From the NCBI RefSeq assembly GCF_003287875.1, contig NZ_QMKK01000054.1:744001-808000 (forward strand): a stretch of 64,000 nt of DNA, written 5' to 3'. This DNA comes from Martinezella tropici (GTDB lineage Bacteria; Pseudomonadota; Alphaproteobacteria; Rhizobiales; Rhizobiaceae). The notes below the pieces were generated by a model. It made no database searches and was not told the DNA's origin. It saw nothing but the letters and a program-made list of their open reading frames with translations. Within the stretch, counting starts at the first letter, position 1. Each line of letters starts with the position of its first letter. Both the position numbers and the translations under genes were made by a program. Below are positions 1-8,023 of the stretch, in pieces.

Positions 1-245
1 GTCTCCGCTTCGAAGGCATTGATAGCCTGCCGCGCGGCCTCATGATCGGTGGCATCGAATGCCAGCTGATACACCTTGCCCTCGAAGTTTTCGGCCGCCT
101 TGGCGAGCTTCTCCTTGTCGCGGCCGTTGAGAACCGGTTCGGCGCCTGCTGCCGCCAATCCTTTCGCCAGCGCAAGCCCGATGCCTTGGGAAGAGCCCGT
201 GACCAGGGCACGCCGCCCTTTCAGATCGAAGAGGCCAAGAGACAT
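1..245 (-). CDS. SDR-family oxidoreductase, gluconate 5-dehydrogenase-like (partial, N-terminal part)
   Basis: This is the first 81 or so residues of a short-chain dehydrogenase; the rest lies beyond the window. The start is the ATG at 245, preceded by a strong ribosome site (GGAGGAAACG). A Rossmann glycine motif (TGSSQGIG, about residues 17-24) and the NGRD sequence after the second strand are visible, as in gluconate 5-dehydrogenase (IdnO/Gno) proteins. That enzyme interconverts 5-keto-D-gluconate and D-gluconate in the cytosol. The pairing with an L-idonate 5-dehydrogenase-like gene across a GntR/IdnR-type operator supports this, but SDR substrates cannot be fixed from sequence alone. It is transcribed divergently from the 2-hydroxyacid dehydrogenase. 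Confidence 0.85.
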   Translation of the reverse strand, partial: MSLGLFDLKGRRALVTGSSQGIGLALAKGLAAAGAEPVLNGRDKEKLAKAAENFEGKVYQLAFDATDHEAARQAINAFEAE

Positions 246-290
246 CGTTTCCTCCGTTTTTTATCTCGACAATGATTGCCTTCCCCGTTT

Positions 291-306
291 ATGTTATCGA
301 TAACAT
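291..306. promoter_or_regulatory. Palindromic operator, GntR/IdnR (LacI-family) type
   Basis: ATGTTATCGATAACAT is a perfect 16-bp palindrome between the divergent SDR and hydroxyacid dehydrogenase genes. It matches the ATGTTA-N4-TAACAT form bound by enterobacterial GntR and IdnR. The 14-bp core recurs at 2836-2849. No cognate regulator gene is inside the window. Confidence 0.75.
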
Positions 307-331
307 TCGATGTCAAGGGAGGACATGAAAG

Positions 332-1279
332 ATGGACAAGCCGTCAATTCTGCAGATTGGCCCCTATCCGCAATGGGATCAAGAACCGCTCGATGCGGCA
401 TTTCAGGTTCATCGCTATTTCGAGGCCGGCGACAAGGCGAAACTGCTTGCCGACGTCGGACCATCGATCAGGGGCATTGCCACACGCGGGGAACTCGGCG
501 CCAACCGGGCGATGATCGAAGCCTGTCCGAATCTTGAGGTCATTTCGGTCTATGGCGTGGGCTTCGATGCCGTCGACCTGCAGGCCTGCCGCGAGCGCGG
601 CATTCGCGTCACCAACACACCCGACGTCCTGACCAATGATGTCGCGGATCTGGGGATTGCCATGATGCTCTGCCTGTCGCGCGGCATGATTGGTGCCGAA
701 ACCTGGGTGCGCGATGGCAGCTGGGCACAAAAGGGGCTCTACCCCCTCAAGCGGCGCGTCTGGGGTAGGCGTGCTGGTGTGCTCGGCCTCGGCCGCATCG
801 GCTTCGAAGTCGCCAAGCGCCTGAAGGGTTTCGACATGCAGATCGCCTATTCCGACGTCGAGGCCAAACCTTATGCATCCGACATGACCTTCGTGGCCGA
901 TCCGGTCGAGCTCGCGAAGCAATCGGATTTTCTGTTCGTCACGCTCGCCGCCTCGGCAGCGACCCGGCACATCGTCGGCCGTGAGGTGATCGAGGCGCTC
1001 GGCCCGGAAGGCATGTTGATCAACATTTCCCGAGCCTCCAATATAGACGAAGAAGCGCTGCTCGACGCGTTAGAGGCCGGCAAGCTCGGATCGGCCGCGC
1101 TCGACGTCTTCGAAGGCGAGCCGAAGCTCAATCCGCGTTTCCTGGCGCTGAACAACGTGCTGCTGCAGCCCCACCATGCCTCCGGCACCGTGGAGACGCG
1201 CAAGGCGATGGGGCAGCTGCTGCGTGACAATCTGGCAGCCCACTTCGCCGGCCAGGCTCTGCCGACACCCGTTCTTTGA
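332..1279 (+). CDS. D-isomer-specific 2-hydroxyacid dehydrogenase (GhrB/2-ketogluconate reductase-like)
   Basis: A 315-residue NAD(P)H-dependent 2-hydroxyacid dehydrogenase. The C-terminal Rossmann domain has GLGRIG near residue 150. The catalytic triad can be placed as Arg in NISRAS, Glu in DVFEGEP and His in QPHHASG. The family reduces glyoxylate, hydroxypyruvate or 2-ketogluconate. Context with idnD and an SDR favours 2-keto-gluconate or 2-keto-gulonate reduction; this is an inference. The ATG at 332 follows GGGAGGACATGAAAG. It sits 10 bp ahead of idnD, so the two are probably co-transcribed from the operator-bearing promoter upstream. Confidence 0.9.
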   Translation: MDKPSILQIGPYPQWDQEPLDAAFQVHRYFEAGDKAKLLADVGPSIRGIATRGELGANRAMIEACPNLEVISVYGVGFDAVDLQACRERGIRVTNTPDVLTNDVADLGIAMMLCLSRGMIGAETWVRDGSWAQKGLYPLKRRVWGRRAGVLGLGRIGFEVAKRLKGFDMQIAYSDVEAKPYASDMTFVADPVELAKQSDFLFVTLAASAATRHIVGREVIEALGPEGMLINISRASNIDEEALLDALEAGKLGSAALDVFEGEPKLNPRFLALNNVLLQPHHASGTVETRKAMGQLLRDNLAAHFAGQALPTPVL

Positions 1280-1289
1280 GGAGGAAAAG

Positions 1290-2321
1290 ATGAAAGCCAT
1301 CGTCGCTCACGCCGCCAAGGACGTGCGGATCGAGGATCGTCCGGAGGAAGAACCAGGCGCGGGAGAAGTGAAGCTGAAGCTCGCAACCGGCGGCGTCTGC
1401 GGCAGCGACCTGCATTACTATCATCACGGCGGCTTCGGCACCGTGCGCCTGAAGGAGCCGATGATCCTCGGCCACGAAGTCAGCGCCACCGTCATCGCTC
1501 TCGGCTCCGGCGTGCAGGGCCTTGAGGTCGGACAGCTCGTTGCCGTCTCCCCTTCCCGCCCGTGCCGAACCTGCCGCTACTGCCTGGAGGGATTGCCCAA
1601 CCAATGCCTCAACATGCGCTTTTATGGCAGCGCCATGCCCTTCCCGCATATCCAGGGCGCATTTCGCGAGACGCTCGTCGCCGACGCCATCCAATGCGTG
1701 CCGGCCGATGGCCTGACGCCGGGCGAAGCGGCGATGGCGGAGCCGCTGGCCGTCACGCTCCATGCCACGCGACGCGCGGGCGAGATGCTCGGCAAGCGCG
1801 TTCTCGTCACCGGCTGCGGCCCGATCGGCGTCCTGTCGATCCTTGCCGCGCGCCGGGCGGGTGCTGGCGAGATCGTGGCCACCGATCTTTCCGATTTCAC
1901 CCTATCGCTTGCCAAGCAGGCAGGCGCCGACAGGATCATCAATACGAAGAATGAGCCGGAAGCTCTAGCCGCATATTCCGCCGACAAGGGCACCTTCGAT
2001 GTCCTGTACGAATGCTCGGGAGCCGCTGCCGCACTGGTCGGCGGTATTGCAGCGCTTCGCCCGCGCGGCATCATCGTGCAGCTCGGTCTCGGCGGCGATA
2101 TGAGCCTGCCGATGATGGCGATTACCGCCAAGGAATTGGAGCTGCGTGGCTCCTTTCGCTTCCATGAGGAGTTTGTGGTCGGCGTCGATCTGATGCGCAA
2201 GCGTCTTATCGATGTGCGGCCGCTCATCACGCATACCGTGCCGCTTGCCGAGGCGATCAGCGCCTTCGAGATCGCCTCGGATCGAAGCAAGGCGATGAAG
2301 GCGCAGATCGTCTTCGCGTGA
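1290..2321 (+). CDS. idnD: L-idonate 5-dehydrogenase (zinc-dependent MDR family)
   Basis: A 343-residue zinc-containing medium-chain dehydrogenase, the usual IdnD length. Catalytic-zinc ligands are seen in GGVCGSDLHYY (Cys) and GHEVSA (His-Glu). The structural-zinc cysteines lie in CRTCRYCLEGLPNQC. The nucleotide-binding motif is TGCGPIG near residue 175. It oxidises L-idonate to 5-keto-D-gluconate. The ATG at 1290 follows GAGGAGGAAAAG immediately after the upstream stop; longer readings starting inside the hydroxyacid dehydrogenase gene are not supported. A terminator-like hairpin follows at 2340. Confidence 0.88.
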   Translation: MKAIVAHAAKDVRIEDRPEEEPGAGEVKLKLATGGVCGSDLHYYHHGGFGTVRLKEPMILGHEVSATVIALGSGVQGLEVGQLVAVSPSRPCRTCRYCLEGLPNQCLNMRFYGSAMPFPHIQGAFRETLVADAIQCVPADGLTPGEAAMAEPLAVTLHATRRAGEMLGKRVLVTGCGPIGVLSILAARRAGAGEIVATDLSDFTLSLAKQAGADRIINTKNEPEALAAYSADKGTFDVLYECSGAAAALVGGIAALRPRGIIVQLGLGGDMSLPMMAITAKELELRGSFRFHEEFVVGVDLMRKRLIDVRPLITHTVPLAEAISAFEIASDRSKAMKAQIVFA

Positions 2322-2339
2322 TCGTTTGCGATTGTGCGA

Positions 2340-2370
2340 CCTCCCTTGGATCGGCGAGATCCGAGGGAGG
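2340..2370. terminator. Hairpin between convergent idnD and HbpS/GlcG-like gene
   Basis: CCTCCCTTGGATC and GATCCGAGGGAGG form a 13-bp stem (one G-T pair) with loop GGCGA. It lies in the 60-bp gap between two convergent stops and could end transcription from both sides. There is no long T run, so it is weak by the classical rule. Confidence 0.6.
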
Positions 2371-2380
2371 CGTCATCCTG

Positions 2381-2800
2381 TTAATCGAGATCGGCGCCGA
2401 TTGCCTTGAGGGCAGCGCGTGCCACCTGCTCGTCCTGTTCGCTGGAACCCGATCCGACGCCGATGCCGCCGACAAGCACGCCTGAAACGCGGATCGGCAA
2501 GCCGCCGCGCAGGCCCGTCATCCCGCCATGCGTGGCAATCGCCAGCGGCACACTGGCATGCTCCGGCAAGGAATGGCTTGGCGCACCGATGGAGGCGGCG
2601 GTCTGCGCCTTGGCCGCGGCACTTTTCCGCGACTGGAAGCGTGAACCATTCATGCGGAACGAGCCCAGCGTCACGCCGGACTGATCGACGATAACGATAC
2701 ATTGTGGTTGCCCCATCTCGGTGGCAGCGGCGATGGCCGCCGTCAACAGTGTCATTACGCCTTCGTCGCTCAAGACACTCGACGTCAGAATATGGCTCAT
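2381..2800 (-). CDS. GlcG/HbpS family protein
   Basis: A 139-residue protein of the GlcG/HbpS (former DUF336) family, recognisable by the VDQSGV strand, the KAQTAAS helix and the repeated Gly pattern GLRGGLPI...GVLVGGIGVGSG near the C-terminus. Members bind haem or act as poorly defined accessory proteins in glycolate and sugar-acid operons. The reading starts at ATG 2800, preceded by an AGGATAG-like ribosome site. It is divergent from the SMP-30 lactonase gene and shares the operator at 2835-2850, so it is likely induced with the idonate genes. Its biochemical role here is unknown. Confidence 0.85.
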   Translation of the reverse strand: MSHILTSSVLSDEGVMTLLTAAIAAATEMGQPQCIVIVDQSGVTLGSFRMNGSRFQSRKSAAAKAQTAASIGAPSHSLPEHASVPLAIATHGGMTGLRGGLPIRVSGVLVGGIGVGSGSSEQDEQVARAALKAIGADLD

Positions 2801-2834
2801 GCAACTATCCTCCCGCTTGCGGACTCAATTTAGT

Positions 2835-2850
2835 ATGTTATCGATAACAC
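2835..2850. promoter_or_regulatory. Second GntR/IdnR-type operator
   Basis: ATGTTATCGATAACAC contains the same 14-bp palindromic core (TGTTATCGATAACA) as the site at 291-306. It lies between the divergent HbpS/GlcG-like and SMP-30 genes, which suggests that one regulator controls all five genes of the block. Confidence 0.75.
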
Positions 2851-2890
2851 ATCGGTCTCCAGATGTAACCTTATGGGAGGTATTGTCACA

Positions 2891-3781
2891 ATGTCGTTCT
2901 TCGAGATCATCGATCCGGCCTTCGGGAAATTCATCCTCGGCAACGCCCCCGTCAAGCAGATCGCCACCGGGTTCGACTGGTTGGAAGGGCCTGTCTGGTT
3001 CGGGGATCTGAATTGCCTGCTCTTTTCCGACATTCCCAATAATCGCATCATGCGCTGGGTACCGGGCGTCGGCGTCAGCATCTTTCGCGAGCCTTCGAAT
3101 TTTTCGAATGGTCATACGCGCGACCGGCAGGGTCGGCTCGTCAGTTGCGAGCATGGCGGCAGGCGGGTGACGCGTACCGAATATGACGGATCGATCACGG
3201 TCATTGCGGACAGCTATCAGGGCAAGCGGCTGAACTCGCCGAATGACGTGATCGTTGCCTCGGACGGCGCCATCTGGTTCAGCGATCCGCATTATGGCAT
3301 TGCGACGGACTATGAAGGTCATAGGAGCGAGCAGGAACTGCCCTGCAATGTCTATCGTGTCGACCCCTCCGGCACGGTCACCGCCGTCCTGACGGATTTC
3401 AATTGCCCGAATGGACTGGCATTCAGCCCCGACGAGAAAAAGCTCTATGTTGCCGATACCGGCCGCATGCACGGCAACGACCCGCAGCACATTCGCGTCT
3501 TCAATGTCGGCGAAAACTGGCAGTTGTCCGGCGGCGAAGTGTTCCACGCGATTTCACCGGGTTGCGCCGATGGCATGCGCCTCGACAGCGACGGTAATCT
3601 CTGGTCTTCAGCCGCCGATGGTGTGCATTGCATCGCGCCCGATGGTCATCTTATGGGCAAGATCCTGGTGCCGGAGACCGTCTCCAATCTATGCTTCGGC
3701 GGCCGTGGCAGGCACAAGCTCTTCATCACGGCGACAACCAGTGTCTATGCGATCTCGCTCAATCGGAGCGGAGCGCTCTGA
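2891..3781 (+). CDS. SMP-30/gluconolactonase/LRE-family lactonase
   Basis: About 296 residues, a six-bladed beta-propeller sugar lactonase. Family features are EGPVWF near residue 36 (metal-ligand Glu), LNSPNDVIVASDG (metal-ligand Asn/Asp), FNCPNGLAFSPDE and a late CADGMRLDSDGN. It would hydrolyse an aldonolactone such as gluconolactone or idonolactone to feed the neighbouring dehydrogenases. I chose ATG 2891 because GGGAGG lies 10 nt upstream; the in-frame ATG at 2873 has no ribosome site and overlaps that GGGAGG. Confidence 0.88.
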   Translation: MSFFEIIDPAFGKFILGNAPVKQIATGFDWLEGPVWFGDLNCLLFSDIPNNRIMRWVPGVGVSIFREPSNFSNGHTRDRQGRLVSCEHGGRRVTRTEYDGSITVIADSYQGKRLNSPNDVIVASDGAIWFSDPHYGIATDYEGHRSEQELPCNVYRVDPSGTVTAVLTDFNCPNGLAFSPDEKKLYVADTGRMHGNDPQHIRVFNVGENWQLSGGEVFHAISPGCADGMRLDSDGNLWSSAADGVHCIAPDGHLMGKILVPETVSNLCFGGRGRHKLFITATTSVYAISLNRSGAL

Positions 3782-3851
3782 CGGCAGGCGCAACGCGTTG
3801 CGAAAAACGAGAGTGGGAACGCTCGAAACAGGCAAAACCAAGTCGATACTA

Positions 3852-4070
3852 TCAGCGCAAATCGATCCGCGGCACGGAGGGCGTGGCTACGTGCGCAATC
3901 GGTGCAATGTTGGCCGATGCAAGATTGGCCGACAAGGCAAGCGCCTGCCTGCGGGCAGCATTATGAAGCAGGTTTTCCATCCTGGAGACGGATATGCGAT
4001 CTGCGCGCATGACCTGGCGGATCAGCGGATCTTTGAGAACTTCGGCGATCGTCAAGTCCCTATGGGTCAT
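3852..4070 (-). CDS. Small conserved hypothetical protein (72 aa)
   Basis: A short cytosolic protein starting MTHRDLTIAEVLKDPLI with an excellent ribosome site (GGAGGTAACC directly before ATG 4070). The longer in-frame reading to 4298 crosses the promoter region and lacks such a site. It is mostly helical in appearance and has no enzyme motif or membrane segment. It reads like one of the small alphaproteobacterial proteins of unknown function. It is divergent from the NolR-like regulator, which could control it. Confidence 0.65.
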   Translation of the reverse strand: MTHRDLTIAEVLKDPLIRQVMRADRISVSRMENLLHNAARRQALALSANLASANIAPIAHVATPSVPRIDLR

Positions 4071-4397
4071 GGTTACCTCCTGTTCGCTGAAGCAGAAGAT
4101 AAACAGTTTAATTAGCAGCGCGATGTCAAAAGACGGACAAAAACAAGGCAGTTCGTTCGATTTTGTTACAGAATAATTGCAAAACGAAAGGTGGAACATA
4201 TTCCCAAACCGCAACAGGACCCTAGTTGTCGGTTGTAGAAAGGTCGATCGGTGGCGATCGGCCTGGATGGGAGGTCCGTTTGCTCCGCGAAGGTGCAACG
4301 TTTTTGCAATAATTTAGGCCATAATTTTGCAACTTTTGCGTTTATCATCGCGCGGTGCCGGGGCTCTGCAGTTTAAACATCAACGATCGGCCGCGCC
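4071..4397. promoter_or_regulatory. Divergent promoter region with three TTGCAA elements
   Basis: A 327-bp AT-rich gap between the small protein and the ArsR-type regulator. TTGCAA occurs at 4177-4182, 4304-4309 and 4327-4332, each beside an ATAAT or AATAATT stretch. These look like repeated regulator sites. No further gene is visible. Confidence 0.4.
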
Positions 4398-4754
4398 ATG
4401 TATTCAGATCAGACCACAGAAGATGAGCGTCTCATCTATCATGCAGATCTTCTCAGTCAGCTTTCCAATCCCAAACGCCTCGAGGTTTGCATTCATCTCT
4501 CACGCCAGGAAGAGGATGTGAACAGCCTGGCCAAGAAGCTGGGAATATCGCAATCGGCGCTAAGCCAGCATCTGACGCGACTGCATCATTCCGGTATCGT
4601 AAAGGTGCGCCGTCAGGCGCAATTCAGATATTATACCTGCGATCACCCCGGCGTTCACCAAATCTTGAAAACATTGTCGAAGCTGTTCGATGCCGAACTC
4701 GGGCCAATGTCGCCAGGTGCCGACGACAAGGATGCTCAAGGCAAGAAGTCGTGA
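4398..4754 (+). CDS. ArsR-family winged-helix regulator, NolR-like
   Basis: A 118-residue HTH_5 repressor. The recognition helix region is LAKKLGISQSALSQHLTRL near residues 47-65, closely resembling rhizobial NolR (GLSQSALSQHL). The cysteine box used by metal-sensing ArsR proteins is replaced by QEEDVNSL, so this is probably not a metal sensor. NolR proteins regulate nodulation and growth-phase genes; whether this paralogue does so is unknown. The C-terminus is a short polar tail. Self-regulation through the TTGCAA elements upstream is plausible. Confidence 0.82.
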   Translation: MYSDQTTEDERLIYHADLLSQLSNPKRLEVCIHLSRQEEDVNSLAKKLGISQSALSQHLTRLHHSGIVKVRRQAQFRYYTCDHPGVHQILKTLSKLFDAELGPMSPGADDKDAQGKKS

Positions 4755-4817
4755 TGGCAGCTTGTGGCCCTTAAGGCTGCAAGGCTCAAGGGTGAGGAAT
4801 GGCCAAAGCCCAACGGC

Positions 4818-5546
4818 TCAAACGCCGCGCTTGTTGCCCCAAATCAGCACGTGCAATTGCGGCAACACTCTCGCTTCGAACCATCGGTCGCTGCTGACCT
4901 TGTCCACGAGCCAGCGCATGCGCTCGACGATGCCCTCGATATCGACGATAGCATCATCGGCTTCCGGCGGTGGCGGCGTGTGATTGCCGGGTTGCAGATA
5001 AAGCGGCAATTCAGGATAGCGCGATGCGGCCTCCCGCGCATAGGCGTAATCGACGTCGTCGAACACGACGATCTTCAGCGCGACCTGCGGCTTGCCAGCC
5101 GCCATGCGCAGACAGTCGTCGAATGCGCCCCAATCCGTTGCCATGCCGCTCGACGGCGGCTTCGGGCTCAGCACCAGCACATCCAGTTCCGCGAACCAAT
5201 CCTTCGCCAGGCTCCCCTGCGTTTCCAACGCGAAACGATAGCCTTCGCCATGACCACGCGCGATCAGCGGGCCGAGGGGTTGGATTGCGGGGTTGCCGCC
5301 GGAAAGCGATATCGTCAACGGCTTGCCGCCGGAAAGCCGCGTCACGTCCGACCAGATCTCATCAACCGACATCGGCAGCCACTGATCGCGATACTCGCTA
5401 TCGACTGCGTGCAGCGTATCGCACCAGGAACAGCGGTAGTCGCAGCCGCCGGTGCGCACGAAGATCGTCGGAAGGCCGATCAGAATACCCTCGCCCTGGA
5501 TCGTCGGCCCGAAGATCTCGCTGACGCGAATGCGCACTTCGCTCAT
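4818..5546 (-). CDS. queE: 7-carboxy-7-deazaguanine synthase (radical SAM)
   Basis: A 242-residue QueE. It converts 6-carboxytetrahydropterin to 7-carboxy-7-deazaguanine using SAM and a [4Fe-4S] cluster. The N-terminus has the family sequence [11 protein letters not shown], then the cluster motif CDYRCSWC (C-x3-C-x2-C) about residues 31-38. The glycine-rich SAM-binding segment is LSGGNPA. The start at ATG 5546 overlaps the queD stop by ATGA, so translation is coupled; in-frame residues upstream of it belong to queD DNA. It is last of the queC-queD-queE operon. Confidence 0.93.
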   Translation of the reverse strand: MSEVRIRVSEIFGPTIQGEGILIGLPTIFVRTGGCDYRCSWCDTLHAVDSEYRDQWLPMSVDEIWSDVTRLSGGKPLTISLSGGNPAIQPLGPLIARGHGEGYRFALETQGSLAKDWFAELDVLVLSPKPPSSGMATDWGAFDDCLRMAAGKPQVALKIVVFDDVDYAYAREAASRYPELPLYLQPGNHTPPPPEADDAIVDIEGIVERMRWLVDKVSSDRWFEARVLPQLHVLIWGNKRGV

Positions 5547-5899
5547 GGCCGGTATTCCGCCCAGGTCTTCGGCGTCTCGCTGACGCGCACCGCCGATGTC
5601 TCGGGCAAGCGGGACTTGCACCAGTCGTAGAAATGCTTGGCCAGATATTCCGAAGTGACGCGGTCGTGGCCGAGCACGTCGTTGAGATGACGATGATCGA
5701 ATTCACTGTCGATATAGCGCTTCAGCGGCTGCAGTTCATGATAGTCGCGCACAAAGCCGTTTGCGTCGAGCTCGGCGGCGGAAAGCTCCACCACGACGAT
5801 GTAGTTATGCCCATGCATGCGCGCGCACTGATGGTCGTCAGGAAGATGCGAGAGCTGATGCGAGGCGGAGAAGTGAAACTCCTTGGTGATGCGGAACAT
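5543..5899 (-). CDS. queD: 6-carboxy-5,6,7,8-tetrahydropterin synthase
   Basis: A 118-residue QueD of the PTPS fold. Zinc ligands are His in FSASHQL and the HGHNY pair. The C-terminal part carries VRVSETP, with the family glutamate. It converts dihydroneopterin triphosphate to 6-carboxytetrahydropterin. The ATG at 5899 is preferred (GGAGG 7 nt upstream); a GTG one codon earlier is also possible. The start shares one base with the queC stop (TGATG), a sign of coupling. Confidence 0.93.
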   Translation of the reverse strand: MFRITKEFHFSASHQLSHLPDDHQCARMHGHNYIVVVELSAAELDANGFVRDYHELQPLKRYIDSEFDHRHLNDVLGHDRVTSEYLAKHFYDWCKSRLPETSAVRVSETPKTWAEYRP

Positions 5900-6609
5900 C
5901 ACTTTACCTCCGCCGCGACGAAACCCGACGTCGCCGATACCCAGAAATCCGGGTCTTCATAATCGGTGGGATCCGCGATGCCGGCGATATGGAAGGCTTC
6001 GCGCCGCTCGACGCAGGTGCCGCAACGGCCGCAATGGCGTTCGCCGCCCTTGTAACAGGACCAAGTCTCGGCAAAGGGTGTTTGATGCCGTGCGCCATCC
6101 ATGACGATATCCGCTTTCGAGATGGTCACATAGGGTGCGTAGAGGGAAACGTTTGCATAACCATCGAGTGCGTGGTTCTGCATCTGCTGAAATGCATCGA
6201 TGAAACCGGGACGGCAATCCGGATAGATGAAATGGTCGCCGCCATGAACGGCAACGGCAACCGCATCCGCCTTCTGAGCGGCCGCGAGCCCGAAGGCGAT
6301 CGCGAGCATGATCGCGTTGCGGTTCGGCACGACCGTCGCCTTCATGGTTTCTTCGGCATAATGCCCGTCCGGCACGTTGACGTCATCGGTCAGCGCCGAT
6401 CCGGTGAGATGTCTGCCGATTCCGCTGATATCGATGATCTGGTGAGGGACGCCGAGGCGTGCTGCGCAAGCAGCGGCAAAGTCGAGTTCCTTGCGATGCC
6501 GCTGGCCGTAGTCGAAGGAGACGAGGCCGATAAGCTGGTGTTCGGCTGCGACCTTATGGACGAGCGAAACGGAGTCCAATCCGCCGGAGCAGATGACGAT
6601 AGTCTTCAT
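5899..6609 (-). CDS. queC: 7-cyano-7-deazaguanine synthase
   Basis: A 236-residue QueC that uses ATP and ammonia to make preQ0. The PP-loop SGGLDS is at residues 8-13 and the zinc-binding cysteine cluster lies in CYKGGERHCGRCGTC near residue 200. The start ATG 6609 directly precedes KTIVICSGG; the upstream in-frame extension is leader DNA. It is first in the que operon. A possible preQ1-I riboswitch-like element lies in its leader (see 6617-6652). Confidence 0.94.
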   Translation of the reverse strand: MKTIVICSGGLDSVSLVHKVAAEHQLIGLVSFDYGQRHRKELDFAAACAARLGVPHQIIDISGIGRHLTGSALTDDVNVPDGHYAEETMKATVVPNRNAIMLAIAFGLAAAQKADAVAVAVHGGDHFIYPDCRPGFIDAFQQMQNHALDGYANVSLYAPYVTISKADIVMDGARHQTPFAETWSCYKGGERHCGRCGTCVERREAFHIAGIADPTDYEDPDFWVSATSGFVAAEVK

Positions 6610-6616
6610 AAAACAG

Positions 6617-6652
6617 GATCCCTTGTTTTGACCGGGTGGGCTGCGACCGGAT
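6617..6652 (-). promoter_or_regulatory. Candidate preQ1-I-like riboswitch in queC leader
   Basis: On the minus strand the leader has a CCGG...CCGG stem enclosing a CCC-rich loop with CACCC, followed by CAAAACAAGGGA. This recalls the preQ1-I layout of a short stem, CACCC, then an A-rich tail with a purine-rich ribosome site. Pairing of loop CCC with tail GGG could make the pseudoknot. Only part of the consensus is present, so this is tentative. Confidence 0.28.
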
Positions 6653-6776
6653 TTCTTGGCTCTTTCGAAGCCATGGCGGGTCTGTAGCAGCAGAACTCGG
6701 AGGAAACAAGGCACCGATAATATTTCACGACAACACGCCGGCGAATGCCGGCGCGCTGGTGGCAATTGCCAGGGAG

Positions 6777-7883
6777 TTAGCTGACGCCGGCAAATTGGCC
6801 GGAGATATTCAGGTCCGGATAGTAATCGGCGGGCTTGCCTCCAACCGTCTGGCCGCCGGTGAGGCCGCCTTGGACCTCCGGCCCGAAGAACGAATAGGGA
6901 AAGCTCGGCTGCAAGGCGCTGATCTCGTCGAGACGGCGGCGCAGCTCTAACGGTATCGTGAAGTCCAAGGCGCCAAGATTGTCGTTCAATTGCTCAAGCT
7001 TCGTGGCGCCGACGATGATGGAGGCTATTCCGGGTTGAGTCATCGCCCAGTTGACCGCCACCTGCGCCATGCTGCGCCCAAGTTCTGCCGCCACCTTCTC
7101 CAACTCGGCAACGATGGCCCAGTTGCGATCGGTAAATTTTTGAAAACCGGGATTGGTGGTGCCGCGGACCGTCTCGAGGCGGCCCGCCGTCTCTCCCTCG
7201 CCGCTGGGGCGATATTTGCCGCTCAAGAGGCCGCTTGCCAGCGGGCTCCAGGCCATGATCCCCGCGCCATAGCGTGTGCCGAACGGCACGAACTCGTTCT
7301 CGATATTGCGCTCAGCCAGTGAATATTCGAGCTGCAGCGCCGAAATCGGCTCATAGCCGCGATGCTCGGCAACTGCCTGGGCACGGCTGGCGTACCAGGC
7401 GGGCACATCGGACAGGCCGACATGAAGTACCTTGCCGGAGCGAACGAGATCGTCGAAGGTGCGCATCACCTCCTCCGGCGGGGTCAGGCGATCCCAGCAA
7501 TGCAGGAGATAAAGATCGATGTGATCCGTATTGAGCCGCTTCAACGAGCCTTCGACGGCCCGAAGTATGTTCTTGCGGCCATTGCCGGCCGCGTTCGGCG
7601 TACGGGCGGTCAGGTTCATGGTGAACTTGGTTGCGATCACCGCATCATCGCGCAAGCCCCGTTCAGCGATGAATTCGCCAAGCCACGTTTCCGACGTGCC
7701 GCCCGTATAGGCATCGGCCGTATCGAAGAAATTGCCGCCGGCATCGACATAGGCATTGAAGATGGCGCGTGCCGCCGCCTTGTTCGAACCCCAGCCCCAT
7801 TCCGTGCCGAACGTCATGGTGCCAAGGGCAAGCCGCGTCACTTTCAGGCCGCTGTTGCCAAGTGTGTAAAACTCCATGCTCAT
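6777..7883 (-). CDS. Aldo/keto reductase
   Basis: A 368-residue NADPH-dependent aldo/keto reductase with the (beta/alpha)8 fold. The catalytic tetrad is visible: Asp and Tyr in FDTADAYTGG, Lys in IATKF and His in LYLLHCWD. The C-terminal cofactor-binding segment is SIIVGATKLEQL. The family reduces aldehydes and ketones, often sugars or xenobiotics. The ATG at 7883 follows AAGAGGAG; longer in-frame starts to 8000 cross the LysR operator. It is divergent from a LysR regulator, its likely controller. Residues after about 345 (QGGLTGGQTVGGKPAD) are unusual for the family. Confidence 0.88.
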   Translation of the reverse strand: MSMEFYTLGNSGLKVTRLALGTMTFGTEWGWGSNKAAARAIFNAYVDAGGNFFDTADAYTGGTSETWLGEFIAERGLRDDAVIATKFTMNLTARTPNAAGNGRKNILRAVEGSLKRLNTDHIDLYLLHCWDRLTPPEEVMRTFDDLVRSGKVLHVGLSDVPAWYASRAQAVAEHRGYEPISALQLEYSLAERNIENEFVPFGTRYGAGIMAWSPLASGLLSGKYRPSGEGETAGRLETVRGTTNPGFQKFTDRNWAIVAELEKVAAELGRSMAQVAVNWAMTQPGIASIIVGATKLEQLNDNLGALDFTIPLELRRRLDEISALQPSFPYSFFGPEVQGGLTGGQTVGGKPADYYPDLNISGQFAGVS

Positions 7884-7998
7884 CTGTATGCTCCTCTTTG
7901 ACACCAGTCCGAGTTCGATGATCGAATGAATGGGCTGTAATTTGTGATGCATCCAATTTCGCTGCTTTTTGGTCATTCGATAAGGCCGTTCAATTTGC

Positions 7999-8021
7999 AT
8001 GCATTATGCGATATCATGCAT
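7999..8021. promoter_or_regulatory. Putative LysR-type operator
   Basis: ATGCAT repeats at 7999-8004 and 8016-8021 are separated by 11 bp, within a broader TGCATGCAT...ATCATGCATGA symmetry. It abuts the LysR start codon at 8024, fitting autoregulation plus control of the divergent reductase. Confidence 0.5.
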
Positions 8022-8023
8022 GA

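Noticed and set aside
1176-1289. Upstream extension of idnD inside the hydroxyacid dehydrogenase gene
   Set aside because: The extension is an out-of-frame shadow; ATG 1290 has a strong ribosome site.
5547-5621. 25-codon N-terminal extension of queE
   Set aside because: It is queD coding DNA; the ATGA overlap start fits the operon.
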